Notes: a model not told the origin generated them from the sequence alone. Counted from the stretch's first letter, positions 11,984-23,167 are shown. The stretch: DNA of 64,000 bases from Puccinellia tenuiflora (GCA_012064385.1 QRDG01001975.1:1070918-1134917); one strand, 5' to 3'. Made by a program: numbers and translations.

Positions 11984-13053
11984 GAAAACAGGCTTGATGG
12001 CGTGGATCACACGTTCGCTGGGGACCCCAAGAGGAAGGTATGATGCAGCGTAGCAGTAGTTTTCCCTTGATTACAAAACCAAGGTTATCGAATCCAGTAG
12101 GACTTGGAGAAGTCTTAGCGAGGTGTCAATCTACTCTGGCGCTTATAGATCAACGCGGACCTGCACACAATCACAAACAAGTACTTTGCCACAACGAAAC
12201 AGAGAGGTTGTCAATCTCTCCGGCTTGTCGAACACAAAGGATTAATTGTGCAGATGTAAAATATGAAGAGAGTGAATTATGACCAGCGAGCAAATGATGA
12301 TGAAAAGCTATTAAAACAGTTGTAAACAATGTAGGAAAATAGGACCGGGATCCACAGTTCACTAGCGGTGTCTCTCTAGAAGATATACATGATCGGTAAA
12401 CAAATTACAGCATGGCAATTGACAGAATTGGGGGCGCACAAGAAGACTATCATAAAACAATATAGTTCACCGTTTCATCTAATATGGGCATTACGTCAAA
12501 ATACATAGACCATTATCCAACTGCATCTATGACTAATAATCCACTCCGGGATCGCTATCCATCATGTCACCCAAAAGTATTAAGTTGCAAGCAACAGATC
12601 ATTGCAATAAGCAAAGTGCATAATGTAAACAATGTAAATAACATAAGGAAATCACACCGCTGTTTTCTCCCTAGTGGTAACAACACATATCTCGTCTTAA
12701 TCGTTTTTGTCAACCCGAGCTCAGACAAGAGAGGCATGAACCCACTATTTAGCAGAAATACTCCCTCATACAACACTAATAATTACTTGTCCAAAGCATC
12801 CACTAGCATCGGAGAGCATGCAAGATCATAGATAAAACACAACACATAGATGAACAAAAGTAATGACTTCCACAATTCATTGGATCCATGCAAACATAAT
12901 CATGTAGCAGTTACAGATAATATGATCTTGATCATGATAGGCAGCTCACAAGATCTAAGCAATGGAGTAGAAGGAGGAAAGACAACCATCTAGATACTGC
13001 TATGGACCCGTAGTCCCGTGGTGGACTACTCGCGCATCACTCCGGAGGCAGGC

Positions 13054-14222
13054 TAATGCAAATTACATCATGCATGTTTGTCGTCAAATGCTAACATTGA
13101 TCATAATGTAGCCAGGTACAAAAGTAATCCTAAAGACTTCAACGTATCCAAATAAGAGAAATGTTGCATATGCTACCTTTTGGACCAATTAGCCTACAGC
13201 TACAAACGGTGGTGTTGAGTTAAGTTGTCAATTTACACTTGTGCGTATCGAGGAACCTATTATGGAAAATGAGGAGTTAGTAAGGGAAGTAAGCAATTGC
13301 CAGACAATTGGTGATGCTTTTGATCAAGGATTGTCAATTGCTTGGCCTTCAGCTTTTGTAAGTTCATTTTTTTTTCATATTATAGAGTAATATTTGTGTC
13401 GATATTATATCTAAAACATGATATTTTTTACAGGTTCAAAAGGACAGTTAAGTTGCAAGTCAATTCTTCATAGCAGTTGCATCAAGAATCAAATAATTGA
13501 TGACGATTTTAATTAGCAATAATTATAGTTTTAAATGATGTAATGAATAATTTAATTTATTGACAGAGATGTTTTTATATAGCCAAATTGATATTCGTGC
13601 TATGGTGTACAATAATATCAGTATTTTCCTATCTTATTTCATCATTTGGTTATTTGAGTTGGTGAATATGTATGTCCTGCTTCAGTTTATTTGTTCTACT
13701 TTTTACATGTATGACGCATTACTACGTAACAAATTAAGTATGTGACGTAATAACGTATTCAAAATAAATAAATATAGATTAATGATTTGAATATGTTTTA
13801 ATAATGAAAATAAATATATGTTGGAATTATATATTCGAATTTTAATAAAATTGTTATTGCTTGTGTTACTATAGCTATATAAATGTGTTACATGACTAGT
13901 TGCCAACCATTAGTTATAGTGTTACAAAAGGTAAATAAATATGTTACTAGAGCTATAAAAACATGTTACTACGTGTGTGACTGTAGTTATAAAATGGTGT
14001 TACAACTTTATTCAGTAACACATATGATACATGTTACTACAACAAAATTGTAACACTCATTTTAACATACAGTAACAATTATTATGTGTGACAATGAACA
14101 ACTCCCAGTAACACGGCCTAACATAACAATTATCAAATTGTGTTACTACATAGCTTAGTAACACCTTTTTGGACCTGTAGTGGCACAAGTGTGTGTTACC
14201 AAAGCTCTGTCCTGTTGTAGTG
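13054..14222 (+). mobile_element. 5'-truncated CACTA (En/Spm) transposon remnant
   Basis: The right end, read inward on the minus strand, starts CACTACAACAGGACAGAGC, a typical CACTA terminus. From 13850 to 14215 the motif GTGTTAC or GTAACAC recurs in both orientations more than ten times, as expected of CACTA subterminal repeats. The left end at 13054 has no CACTA sequence and begins in AT-rich DNA upstream of a coding remnant, so the 5' part has been lost. No 3-base target duplication can be paired. The segment interrupts the Gypsy 5' LTR. Confidence 0.72.
13206..13457 (+). pseudogene. C-terminal remnant of a CACTA (En/Spm-type) protein, two exons
   Basis: One open stretch (about 13209-13357) reads into the segment QTIGDAFDQGLSIAWPSAF, followed by a GTAAGT donor. 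An intron with a TTTTTTACAG acceptor follows, then five residues and a stop near 13450. The tail resembles the TVGDAxGxxVAWPxxLV-like end of plant En/Spm-type proteins, as I recall that family. The reading direction is toward the CACTA right terminus, which agrees with the element's orientation. Everything upstream is missing. The assignment is moderate because only about 55 residues are left. Confidence 0.5.
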
Positions 14223-14754
14223 CATGGTGGTGTAGATGCCTCCGGTGTTGATTCCCCTCTCCGGCAGGGTGCCGGGAAGAGCTGCAGAACCCTCCTGAAC
14301 TAGGGTTGGAGATGGCGGCGGTCTCGGACGTCTTCTGGAAAATATGATCGGGTATCTAGAGTTTTCGGGGCGAAGACCAATTTATAGGCGAAGAGGCGAC
14401 TCGAGGCGACGAAGGAGGGCTCCATGTGGGCCCCAGGCGCAGCCTAGGGTGGGGCCGTGCCTGGAGGGCGTCAGGAGGCTGGGAGCCTCCCCTCCCGGCA
14501 TCCATCGGGTTCCGTCTTTGTTTCAACTTGGAAATAAATCACATAAATTTTCAGCGCGTTCCGAGAAACTTCATAGAACAACTTTTCTGAAACAAAAAGA
14601 CAGCAGAAAACAGAAACTGGCACTAGGCATCTTGTTAATAGGTTAGTTCCATAAATCATGAAAAATGATATAAAAACATTATAAAAACATGTGGCACTGA
14701 TATATAATCAAGCATGGAACATCAAAAATTATAGATACGTCGGAGACGTATCAT

Positions 14755-15294
14755 TATGACAAGGAACAACTGTCACAAAGGCTAACAAATAAGGTTCGAT
14801 TCATTGGCCACCACTGTTTCCTTCCAACTGAACACCGTTACCGAATACAATCAAGGTTCAAACAGTTATTTATCGGCGGAAAAACTGAAACAAGAGGACC
14901 ACCAGAGAAGTTCAGTAAAGAGGAATTGGAGGCGCTTATAGAAACTCTCAAACATGTTAAACCAGGTAAGCCACCGGCTGACACCGAGGGTGACAAAAAG
15001 AAGAGGGCAAAGAAAAGAAAGAAACCAGAAGCTGCTGAACCGAGAAAAATTTATAAGCGCAAGTGCATTCTATGGGAGTTAGAATATTATCCAGATTTGG
15101 AACTTCCACATAATCTCGACGTCATGTACATGGAGAAAAATATAGGTGACAGCCTTGGCGGCACATTACTCAGCATTCCATCCAAGACAAAAGATAGCGC
15201 AAATGCTAGGCTTGACAATGCATTACTCAATGTTCACAAGGAGTTGCAATCAGATACTAAACTCGAACTGAAGAAGGGCAATGAAAAACATTAA
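14755..15294 (+). pseudogene. CACTA TNP2-type transposase fragment
   Basis: A single frame from 14755 to the stop at 15292-15294 gives about 179 residues without an ATG at its start. Near the C-terminal side it has HNLDVMYMEKNIGDSLGGTL followed by IPSKTKDSANARLD, the signature of plant TNP2 transposases (usually HNLDVMHIEKN, then GTLLxIPGKTKDxxxAR). A Lys/Arg-rich linker (KKKRAKKRKKP) precedes it. Full-length TNP2 proteins are several times longer, so this is an internal fragment. It abuts the outer end of the Gypsy 5' LTR exactly, so the Gypsy element probably inserted into or recombined with a CACTA copy. Whether it belongs with the remnant at 13054-14222 cannot be told. Confidence 0.8.
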
Positions 15295-16286
15295 AAATTT
15301 CCAAGTGTGGATTATACATTGCCAATGTGTAATAGTGATGCATGTAAATTATACGCATCTTTATTCATTGTTTAAAGCATATCTTTGTTATTTATTTGAC
15401 AAGATATTGACTCTACACCTGCCACTAATCACTAATGTGCAATAAATTGCAAATATCTTTGTCATGATTTTGCCTGCAGTTTTTGGACGTGGAAATCACT
15501 GAATATCTGGACTAAAAGGAATGAAATGATCAAGGGAGGAAATGCCAAGTCAAGCTAGCTGCCTTCAGATCACGCGTAACGACCGTAGGTACGGTGGCAC
15601 GCGACCGTACCTGCAACCATACCACACACAGTCGCGACCGTCAGATCAAACCGACCAAAAGTCATCAAAGGGTCGAGGGCAAATTCGCATCAGAAGGCCT
15701 TCGAAAACCTAATTCCGTCCGCTACTACTATAAAAAGCAGAGGAAACAAGAATCAGAAGAGAGGCCGCTCCATCCATCAACGTATCCACGAAGTGCTGCC
15801 GCATCACCATGCCGTCATCACCACTACCATATACATAGCCATACTACTTTGTAATCTTGATCTCATCGCGATTGGTAACATTGTAAGAATTATTATTATT
15901 TCAATACAAGTATTATCTACAACAATGTTTTCTATTGCTGATATGATCGCGATGTGTGATTAGTCCACTCGGGCTAAGGGCTGAGGCAAATTCTTATTCA
16001 TGGGAAATTAGTTTAATGAGTCTTTTATGTTATTTGTGTATGTGTTTGTATCTATGCCTCGCTCCTAGGACTTGCCAGGTATCCAAGACCCCGACGAGTG
16101 ATCAAGGTATAGGTATGACGAGAGATGTGTGGAAGGCTGAAAGTGAAACTCAGTGACAACAAGAGGAGTACAACAACTGAAAGCAACTCTCTTAGGAACA
16201 ACAATGATCTCATGGTGCTTAATTAATGTTTTTGTCTGTTTATTCTTAAATAACGAGGCAACCCCGCGAGACGGAATAGGGCCAGC
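15295..16286. other. Unassigned segment with promoter-like stretch
   Basis: No gene is supported. From 15545 to 15870 the sequence looks like a transcribed leader or LTR: a TATAAAAAG box near 15730, followed by CCATCCATCAAC- and CATCACCA-rich sequence. AT-rich sequence and a GAGTACAACAACTGAAAGC stretch come later. It ends where the Copia LTR begins at 16287. It may be the rest of a CACTA element or an unrecognised LTR; no TG...CA pair was found. Confidence 0.35.
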
Positions 16287-17637
16287 TGAAAGTGCATCTA
16301 GTCCCCTAATATGTTTTGGTATTAATGACAACATAATAATTTAAATCTTATATTGTTTTTGTGAGTTTGTGCAGATTTTAGACAGGTTTGAAGTCCTAGT
16401 TAGCGGCAGTACCGCCATGCTCGGCAGCAGTACCGTCAAGCCTGGGGCATGCGAGCCCTTCCTGGGGCAGGCAGTGCCGCCAGCACTACCGCCTGGGAGG
16501 CGCTCTATGAGCCCTGAGCGACAGTACCGCCGCCTCCGGCGGCAGTACAGCTGCTGGGGCTTAAGAGCTCTTCCCCAGGGCTGGCAGTGCCGCTCGCACT
16601 ACCGCCGCACTACCGCCCGGGAAGCTCTCTGTGAGCCATCAGCGGCAGTACCGCTGCTGGGTTCATGAGCGCTCCCCTGGGCTGGCAGTGCCGCCCGCAC
16701 TGCCGCCAGCAGTGCCGCCAGGAGGGTCGTCTGTTTGCCCACAGCGGTAGTACCGCCACCTTACGGCGGCAGTACCTCTACTGCGGGATGGACCCCTCCT
16801 GGCAGAAGGAGCCAGTTGGTCAACTGAAGCGTGCAGCGGCACTACCGCCAGGATCGGCGGTAGTACCGCTGCAGAGGAGCAGAATCCCCCAACGGATCCT
16901 TTGGAGGAGAGGAGTATAAAAGGAGGGCTTCTCCCTCCTTTGTCTTTAAGGTTCTAGCTCAAGTTTAGTCTCTCTCCTCCATTAATGAGCCCAAGCTAAA
17001 ATTGTCTAGATCTCCCACTCCCTCGCCCCAATTTCGTTGATCTTTTGAGGAGTGAAGTAAGAGACCTAGATCTAGCCTTCCATCGAAGGAATTTCGAATC
17101 CCCCCACTTGTTGTTTGTAGATCTTGGATCTTGTAGGCTCTTAGGGTTTCTTGGGAACTCTAGGAGCAAGTGCGGGTTTCGGAGCTTCATAGTTTGTAAG
17201 GAGCTCCCGGACATTGTTGGGAGTCTCCAACTCATTATGGAGAGCCCCAACCTTGGTGTAAAGGTTTGGTCAACGCCTTCAAGTCGACCTCATAGTGGAA
17301 AGAGCTATTCCCTCACGGGAGTAGCACCCGGAGAATAGGGTGAGCACGAACGTGCTTGTAGGAGGGCCAAGGAGCCTCCACACCTCTCCAACGTAGACGT
17401 ACTTCCCTTGGGAAGGAACTACGGGAATCATTTCCTCGTGTCCTCTTGCGGTGACTTCTATCATTTACTTTCCGTTGCGCTTTTACCTGTTCCTTGTATC
17501 TTATCACTTAGGGTTGTTCATCTAGTTGCACATCTAGATATCTTGTCTTTACCTTGCTAAAAACCTAATTAAAAGAAAAAGAATTAAAATTCGTAGTCGC
17601 CTATTCACCCCCCTCTAGTCGACCATACGTTCTTTCA
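16287..17637 (+). repeat. 5' LTR of the Maximus-like element
   Basis: A 1,351-base LTR from TGAAAGTGCATCTAG to ...CTTTCA. The part from 16400 to 16870 carries many short palindromic strings of the type GGCAGTACCGCC. A TATA box (TATAAAA, 16915-16921) follows, then a leader. The end is fixed by the primer site two bases downstream. Confidence 0.85.
16915..16921 (+). promoter_or_regulatory. LTR TATA box
   Basis: TATAAAA within GGAGTATAAAAGGAGG, placed just after the palindrome cluster and about 720 bases before the LTR end, as expected for an LTR promoter. Confidence 0.7.
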
Positions 17638-17639
17638 AT

Positions 17640-17652
17640 TGGTATCAGAGCC
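17640..17652 (+). other. tRNA-iMet primer binding site
   Basis: TGGTATCAGAGCC, the standard Copia primer site complementary to initiator tRNA-Met, two bases after the LTR end at 17637. Confidence 0.9.
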
Positions 17653-17687
17653 TCGTCTCTTACAAAGGTTTAACAACCGAAGAGAGT

Positions 17688-20312
17688 ATGGCCGAGAAAG
17701 AGGATTCCGAAGCACCGGCCACTATAGGTTACGTCAAAGACATTATCGGTGGTCTTGTCTCAAAGGTTGATACCCTGGAGACAAGCATCACCGCTAATGT
17801 CAATGCTAACCTTGGTGATATAATGCGGAAGATGTTCGAGGAATATTTAGGGAAGACTCCTAGTATTAGTCCCCCTCTCATCCCCACTGAAGCTGGTGGT
17901 AGTGATATCCTCACTAACCCCACCTCGAGTGGAGAAGGAACCAAAGAGAGTGGTACTAACTCTAAGAGTTCTCCGGGCATCTTTGCCCAAATTCCTCCGG
18001 GGGAAATCTACAACAACATCCACCCCATCGTCTCTATGCCACACATAAACAACATGGGCCCCCCACCTAAAATTGATTCAATCAATTTTGCTACATGGCA
18101 ATTCAAATTACGTTCTCATTTGTCAAGCTCTTGCACTCACTTGTGGCGAATTGTAGAGCAAGGATTTCATCCGGTGGATCCTAACAACTTGACACCAAGG
18201 GAGGACATCAACTCTCAACTCAATGCCACCGCCCTTCACACAATCCAATCGGCGGCAACCGATGAGTATCTCCCTCACATCCAAATGTGCAAGACCGCCA
18301 AAGATGCTTGGTAAAAGCTCGACACTCTCTTCTTGGGTAACAAAAGCATCCAACAATCCAAGTATGAAACCGCCTTGGATCAAGCGGAAGAGTTCGTGAT
18401 TCAAGACGATGAGTCACCGGAAGATCTATATCGAAGACTTACGGCTCCTGCCGTGACATTGACCGAGTACGGTGACAAGCAAGTGGATGATGCATGGATC
18501 AAGAGGAAGTTTCTCAAGGCCATCACCCCCTTCAAGAAATCTTTGGCCACCACCATACGGTCAAGAGTGGACTTTGCCTCCATGGACTCCAACACCGTCC
18601 TAAATGAGTTCGTCTCCATTAGCATCATCAACAAGAATGACGATCATGCTCATGCCCGTCAAAGAGCTCTTGCTCAAGCTCCATCCACCCTTGCTTTGAA
18701 GTCAAGAGCCATTGCCCATGAAGAAGATGACGATGATGAATGTGATGAGGAAGAAGTGGACGATTTCCGTGGTCTTCATGAAGCAATATCACTTGCCGCG
18801 GACATATATTGGAAGAACCGGAAAAGCGGCAAGAGAAGGCCTCCACCAAAAGGAGGTGAACCAAGAATCAACAAAGCCAAGACATGCTATAATTGTGGTA
18901 ACGTCAACCACTTCATCATGAGTTGCCCCTTTGAGAATAGAGAAGAGCATGGGGGAAGGCTCATCCGCAAGGACAAGTCCAAGTCGTCCCCAAGCAAGAA
19001 CTTCGTCAAGAAGAAGGTTCCTAATGCCTTTGCCGCCCAAGAGAGAAAAGTTGAAGGAGAGTACATTTCCGGTGATGAAGACGAAGATGAAGTTGTAGGT
19101 GTGGCCCACGTCGCCATAGCTACCTCTTCATCTTCACCATCATCCCTTTTTAAATCCCCCAATGAGAATGCTCCTTCAACCCCCATGTGTCTCATGGCAA
19201 ATGCCACTTGGGTAACGACCCCTTCTCCCAAATACATTGCATCTACTTCTCCATCTTTGTTGGATTGCGTGGATAAAATTGAGAATGAGTCACAAGTTAC
19301 AAATGATTTAGATGCTTGGCTTGCAAAACTTCAAGGTGTGACCAAAGTTAATGTTGATGCTCTTATTGAACAACTAGATGAGAAAGAAGAAATAATTGAC
19401 ACCTTAGAAAGTCAAAGTGATGAATTTGCTAATGAAATTGCTTGTCTTTCTAAGGCTCTTGAAGAAGAGCAAACTCGTAGGAGTGCTCTTGATGAAAAAT
19501 ATGCTAATCTTGATGAAACTTATGGAATTGACATGGCTAGACTTAAAAAGGATAATGAACATTCCATTGCTCTTGCTAATGTTCTTAAAAAGGAAAAGAG
19601 TGAGCTAGGGGTTGGCAATGCTAGACTCATGCAAGAAAATGAGAAACTCGAAAGAGAACTCAAAGCTCTTAAGGAGTCACATAATCAACTCCTAGGTCAA
19701 CTTGTGAAAGAAAAGGCTTCTCTTTCTATTGATAATGTTGCTAGCTCTAACCCATGTTTTGAGAATGCTAATCTAGTTGAGGAGAATGGTAAACTAAAGG
19801 CTCAACTTGAGAAAGGGCTAGCCTCTTGCATTCAAGGTGAAAAGAATCTCAATGACCTTATAAGTGGTCAAAAGGAGAACCTAGGGAAAGAGGGTCTTGG
19901 ATTCAACTCCGAGTCCAAGAAGAAGAAGAAGAACAAGAAGAACATGTCAACTCCCTCTTCTAAGCCTATTGTCTTTGTTAAAGAAGGGGAGTTGGCAAAG
20001 GGTAAGGAGGTCATCAACAAGGATGTGGAAGTGGGGTCCTCCAGAACCATCCCACAACCCTTAAATGTGGATACCGTTGGAACCATTGCCTCTAGCTCCA
20101 GCACCGTGAACCCTCGTGAGTCTCACAACAATTTTTCCGGCAAATATAACCCTTCCTATGTTCTCATGAAAGCAAAAAATGGTCGTGTTTATGCTAAGTA
20201 TGTCGGCACCACTTTTGGTGATGACTATCATTGGGCTATTTGGGTGCCTAAGACCCTTGTGACTAACAAAAAAGGACCCATTCAAAAATGGGAACCTAAA
20301 ACAAAGACTTAA
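17688..20312 (+). pseudogene. Sirevirus gag with one internal stop
   Basis: An ORF of 874 codons starting with ATG at 17688 (MAEKEDSEAP...) is open to the TAA at 20310-20312 except for one in-frame TAA at 18312-18314 after KDAW. The N-terminal third resembles the Copia gag (UBN2-like) domain, including INFATWQFKLRSHL. A CCHC zinc knuckle (CYNCGNVNHFIMSC) lies at 18885-18926 and would bind the RNA genome. Downstream are acidic segments and a long Glu/Lys/Leu-rich coiled coil (about 19340-19870), a feature of Sirevirus gag proteins. The C-terminus holds YVLMKAKNGRVYAKYVGTTF. The stop is a single-base change, so this gag is otherwise well preserved. The pol frame that follows is shifted by one. 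Confidence 0.88.
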
Positions 20313-20355
20313 TTTCTTGTAGGAAAATGCTTCCGGGACAACCAAATGGACGGTG

Positions 20356-20364
20356 GACAATGGT
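20356..20364. repeat. 9-bp target-site duplication of the MULE, left copy
   Basis: GACAATGGT, identical to 22286-22294. It encodes the protease active-site Asp-Asn-Gly in the host element's frame. Confidence 0.92.
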
Positions 20365-22285
20365 GTGAAAATTAACGGATTTGACCCTTTTTTGAAAATA
20401 ATTCATAAAATGAACCCAAATACGAAATAATTCACAATTTGACCCTTTTTCATAACGCCCGGTCCTGGGGCGCCATGCTCAACTTCACGACGCCCCGATC
20501 AAAGGCGTCGTGGACCTGCCACGTAAGCTTTGGTCGGGTCCATATTTTTTGCATAACGCCTTTGGTTGAGGCGCCATACACAGTTCCATAGCGCGTTGTA
20601 CCAAAGCGCCATGCTATCGATTGTCTGATCAGGACGCATGTCTAAGCAGCTACGCGTTCCCTGGAATGCTAGCTATGTCCATTGTTTGACTAAGAAAAGA
20701 AATGCACCCCGTCCCGCTGCATCTAATCGAGAGCATGCTGCCTCGGTAGTGTAGAGCTTGCTAGGAGCAGTACGACATGCCTCTTTTAATAGTCAGCTAC
20801 TCATTCTTTGACCAGGCACAAGTAAGGAGTACTTGCTAGGAGTATCTGCCACGCACAATGCATTACATCCGATAATTACTATGTGTCTAATTTAGTCCAT
20901 TATTACGACACGGGTGATTAAACTCTTAACTACATGCATGCGCCGGATATTAACCACGTGAGATGTATATATGTTTCACTCCATATGTTAGCAAAACTTC
21001 TATACACACCTCTCTGAATTTTTTTCTCCACGCGGCGCCATGTCGAATATCTAAAAATATCAATGTCTCGACTGGTTTCTTAAATCTCAGCCAGCTCAGA
21101 AAAATACAATTGTAGTACAATTTATTTTAGTGAAAAGTGTAACTCGAGTTGCACTTCTATTAAAAAAAAGTGCAACTACGCGGTTGCACTTTTCTCTGCG
21201 TGACAACCCAACCGGACCCCTCAAACTCAACCTAAATATCTGTATGGTCAGGACACGTCGGACGCGTCCGCTAAGTCGACGATGTCAATTTCAAGTTATA
21301 TGGCTACCAATGGTTAACTTACGACGACAACATTGTTCGGGCTCCCTCCCCATGCGTATGACAACGAGGAGCTCGCCTTCCGCCATGTCAACTCATGTCT
21401 AATTTATGTCTATATGTCAATTAGTAGTAGATGAACTTGTCTATTTTGGTGAATTTCGTCCGAACTATGGTGATGACCTAGCTTGTGTTTGTTTAATATA
21501 ACTAGATGTGACATATGCATTCCTGTTTTTGGTTCTATATGATTTACGTTGCATGAAATTGTATAGATTTGAGGGATAAAATTTGAGAAGAACCACTACA
21601 AACACGAAAATTTAAGGGAATGTCGGCTCCTGCCGGCACAGTCTGAACTCATCGGCGAACAGATAAAATGTCAAATTATATGAGTCTGCTTGTAGATGTT
21701 CTAATTGACACATAGATAAATCTTGTAGTAGACCCACATGCAAATAAAAATGGTGGATATGTTATTATGGTACTCACTCCTTATCTTTCCACATAAACAA
21801 ATATTATACTACTAGTAACGTGAGTGAAAAATACAAATCCACTCTGCCTCATTCAATCATCTGGGCCCGTGGCTCCCTGCTAGCTCCTGCCTCTCTCCTA
21901 ATTCAGCAAACCAAGCGAGAGTACAAGTCACATATACTTTTCTCACCTTTGATGAACATGCATACATTAATGGACGATGTAGTACTTGGAGTATTAGCTA
22001 GTGCGAGAAGGGAACTAATTAGAGGCAACTGATAACATGGCGCCTTGTTTCAAGGCGTTATGGTGGTTTGCATGGCGCCATAGCCCAGGGCGTTATGCAA
22101 GAAATTGTGGGCCCAGCTAACGCGTAGGTGGCAGGTCCACGGCGCCTTTGACCGGGGCGTCGTGCAGTTGAGCATGGCGCCCCAGGGCCGGGCGTCATGA
22201 AAAAGGGTCATATCGTGAATTGTTTTGTATTTGGGTTCATTTTGTGAAAAACTTTTGAAAAAGGGTCAAATATGTTAATTTTCAC
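20365..22285. mobile_element. Non-autonomous Mutator-like element with long terminal inverted repeats
   Basis: A 1,921-base insertion flanked by a perfect 9-base duplication, the hallmark of Mutator transposons. Both ends read inward GTGAAAATTAAC, and the inverted repeat continues with mismatches for roughly 245 bases per side (about 20365-20612 and 22038-22285). Each side includes GACCCTTTTT blocks and GGCGCCATG-type GC-rich strings. The middle (20613-22037) has no transposase; short ORFs such as 21130-21402 and 21820-22032 lack recognisable domains, so gene capture is not shown. Orientation cannot be assigned. Confidence 0.9.
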
Positions 22286-22294
22286 GACAATGGT
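22286..22294. repeat. 9-bp target-site duplication of the MULE, right copy
   Basis: GACAATGGT, matching 20356-20364. Confidence 0.92.
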
Positions 22295-23162
22295 GCCTCA
22301 CAACATATGACCGGAAGCAATGACTTGGTAGGAGCATTGGAACCTCCTCAATCTCATGCTACTCATGTTAGTATTGGAGATGGATCTCTTCTTAAGGTAT
22401 TGGGACGAGGCAAGGTTGTTGTCTCTAATGATACATCCATCAAGAACCTCCTCCTCGTTGTGTCCCTTGGCTTTAATTTACTCTCCATTTACCAATTATC
22501 TCTTTATGGTTTTGGTGTTTACTTTGATGACCTCAATGTGATTGTTGTTTGGAAGAAGTCTCATAAATTAGCCTTTGTTGGACATGTCGAGAACGACATG
22601 TATGTGGTTGACTTCTCGAAGGAAACCTCAAGTGTTGCGACATGTCTAATGGCTAAAGTTGATGTGGGTTGGCTTTGGCACCGCCGGCTAGCCCACACCA
22701 ATATGAGAACTCTCTCCGAACTCCAAAGCGGTGGTCATATTCTTGGACTAACCGATACTAAGTTCTCAAAACATCGTGTGTGTAGCTCATGTGTCCTAGG
22801 GAAGCAACATGGAAGTCCACATCCCGCTAAGAACATCATCACCACCACGAAGATTCTCGAGCTTATTCACTTGGATCTTTTCAGTCCACTATCGTATGAT
22901 AGCCTTGGTGGGAAGAAATATTGTTTGGTGATTGTGGATGATTACTCAAGGTACACATGGGTCTATTTCTTCAAGAAGAAGAACGAGACTCAACAAAAAG
23001 TGATTGACTTCATCAACATGGCTCAATGACAATATTAAGAGAAGATTATGGTGATTAGAAGTGACAATGGTACCGAGTTCAAGAACTACACCGTGGAGGG
23101 TTTTCTTAGTGAAGAGGGGATTGCTCATCAATATTCCACTCCTTACACCCCTCAACAAAATT

Positions 23163-23167
23163 GTGTT
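23163..23167. repeat. 5-bp target-site duplication of the solo LTR, left copy
   Basis: GTGTT, matching 27545-27549. Removal of the insert and one copy leaves the integrase frame continuous. Confidence 0.88.

Larger units (their letters stand above)
4575..14753 (-). mobile_element. Non-autonomous Sabrina/WHAM-like Gypsy retrotransposon (Athila-type primer site), rearranged
   Basis: On the minus strand the order is 5' LTR (14753-11994), primer site for tRNA-Asp, a decayed gag-like ORF, a long non-coding interior, polypurine tract, and 3' LTR (6132-4575). LTRs begin TGATACGTCTCCGACG or a close variant, a start I recognise from Triticeae Sabrina/WHAM/Fatima-type Gypsy elements. The tRNA-Asp primer is typical of the Athila lineage. 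There is no protease, reverse transcriptase or integrase, so the element is non-autonomous. The interior contains a duplicated block with an LTR fragment between its copies, and the 5' LTR is split by a CACTA remnant. The outer end of the 3' LTR lacks about 23 bases, so no target-site duplication can be matched to TTATG at 14754-14758. The family name is a recollection; the architecture is read directly. Confidence 0.82.
11994..14753 (-). repeat. 5' LTR of the Sabrina-like element, split by a CACTA remnant
   Basis: The LTR starts at 14753 on the minus strand (TGATACGTCTCCGACG) and ends near 11994. Removing the inserted segment at 13054-14222 leaves about 1.59 kb, which fits the 1,558 bases of the truncated 3' LTR. 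A TATA candidate (minus-strand TATAAATT) is at 14379-14386. The break lies within the string GGAGGCAGGC/ATGGTGGTG, which is continuous in the other LTR near 5600. Confidence 0.8.
20335..23162 (+). pseudogene. Copia pol, 5' part: protease and start of integrase (interrupted by MULE)
   Basis: The pol frame begins just after gag in another frame and reaches the protease motif W-T-V-D-N-G. The Asp-Asn-Gly codons are the 9 bases 20356-20364, where the MULE has inserted. Reading resumes at 22295 with ASQHMTG. Next come the GAG-pre-integrase segment (HRRLAH, then CSSCVLGKQH) and the integrase core, with first catalytic Asp in HLDLF and second in RSDNGTEF. Two in-frame stops, TGA 23027-23029 and TAA 23036-23038, lie between these two Asp residues. 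The frame then reaches TPQQN before the second nested insertion. Normally one polyprotein carries all these activities; here it cannot be made. Confidence 0.87.

Noticed and set aside
20613..22037. Captured gene fragment inside the MULE (Pack-MULE)
   Set aside because: No peptide in any frame has a recognisable domain or exon-like structure. A database search could change this.
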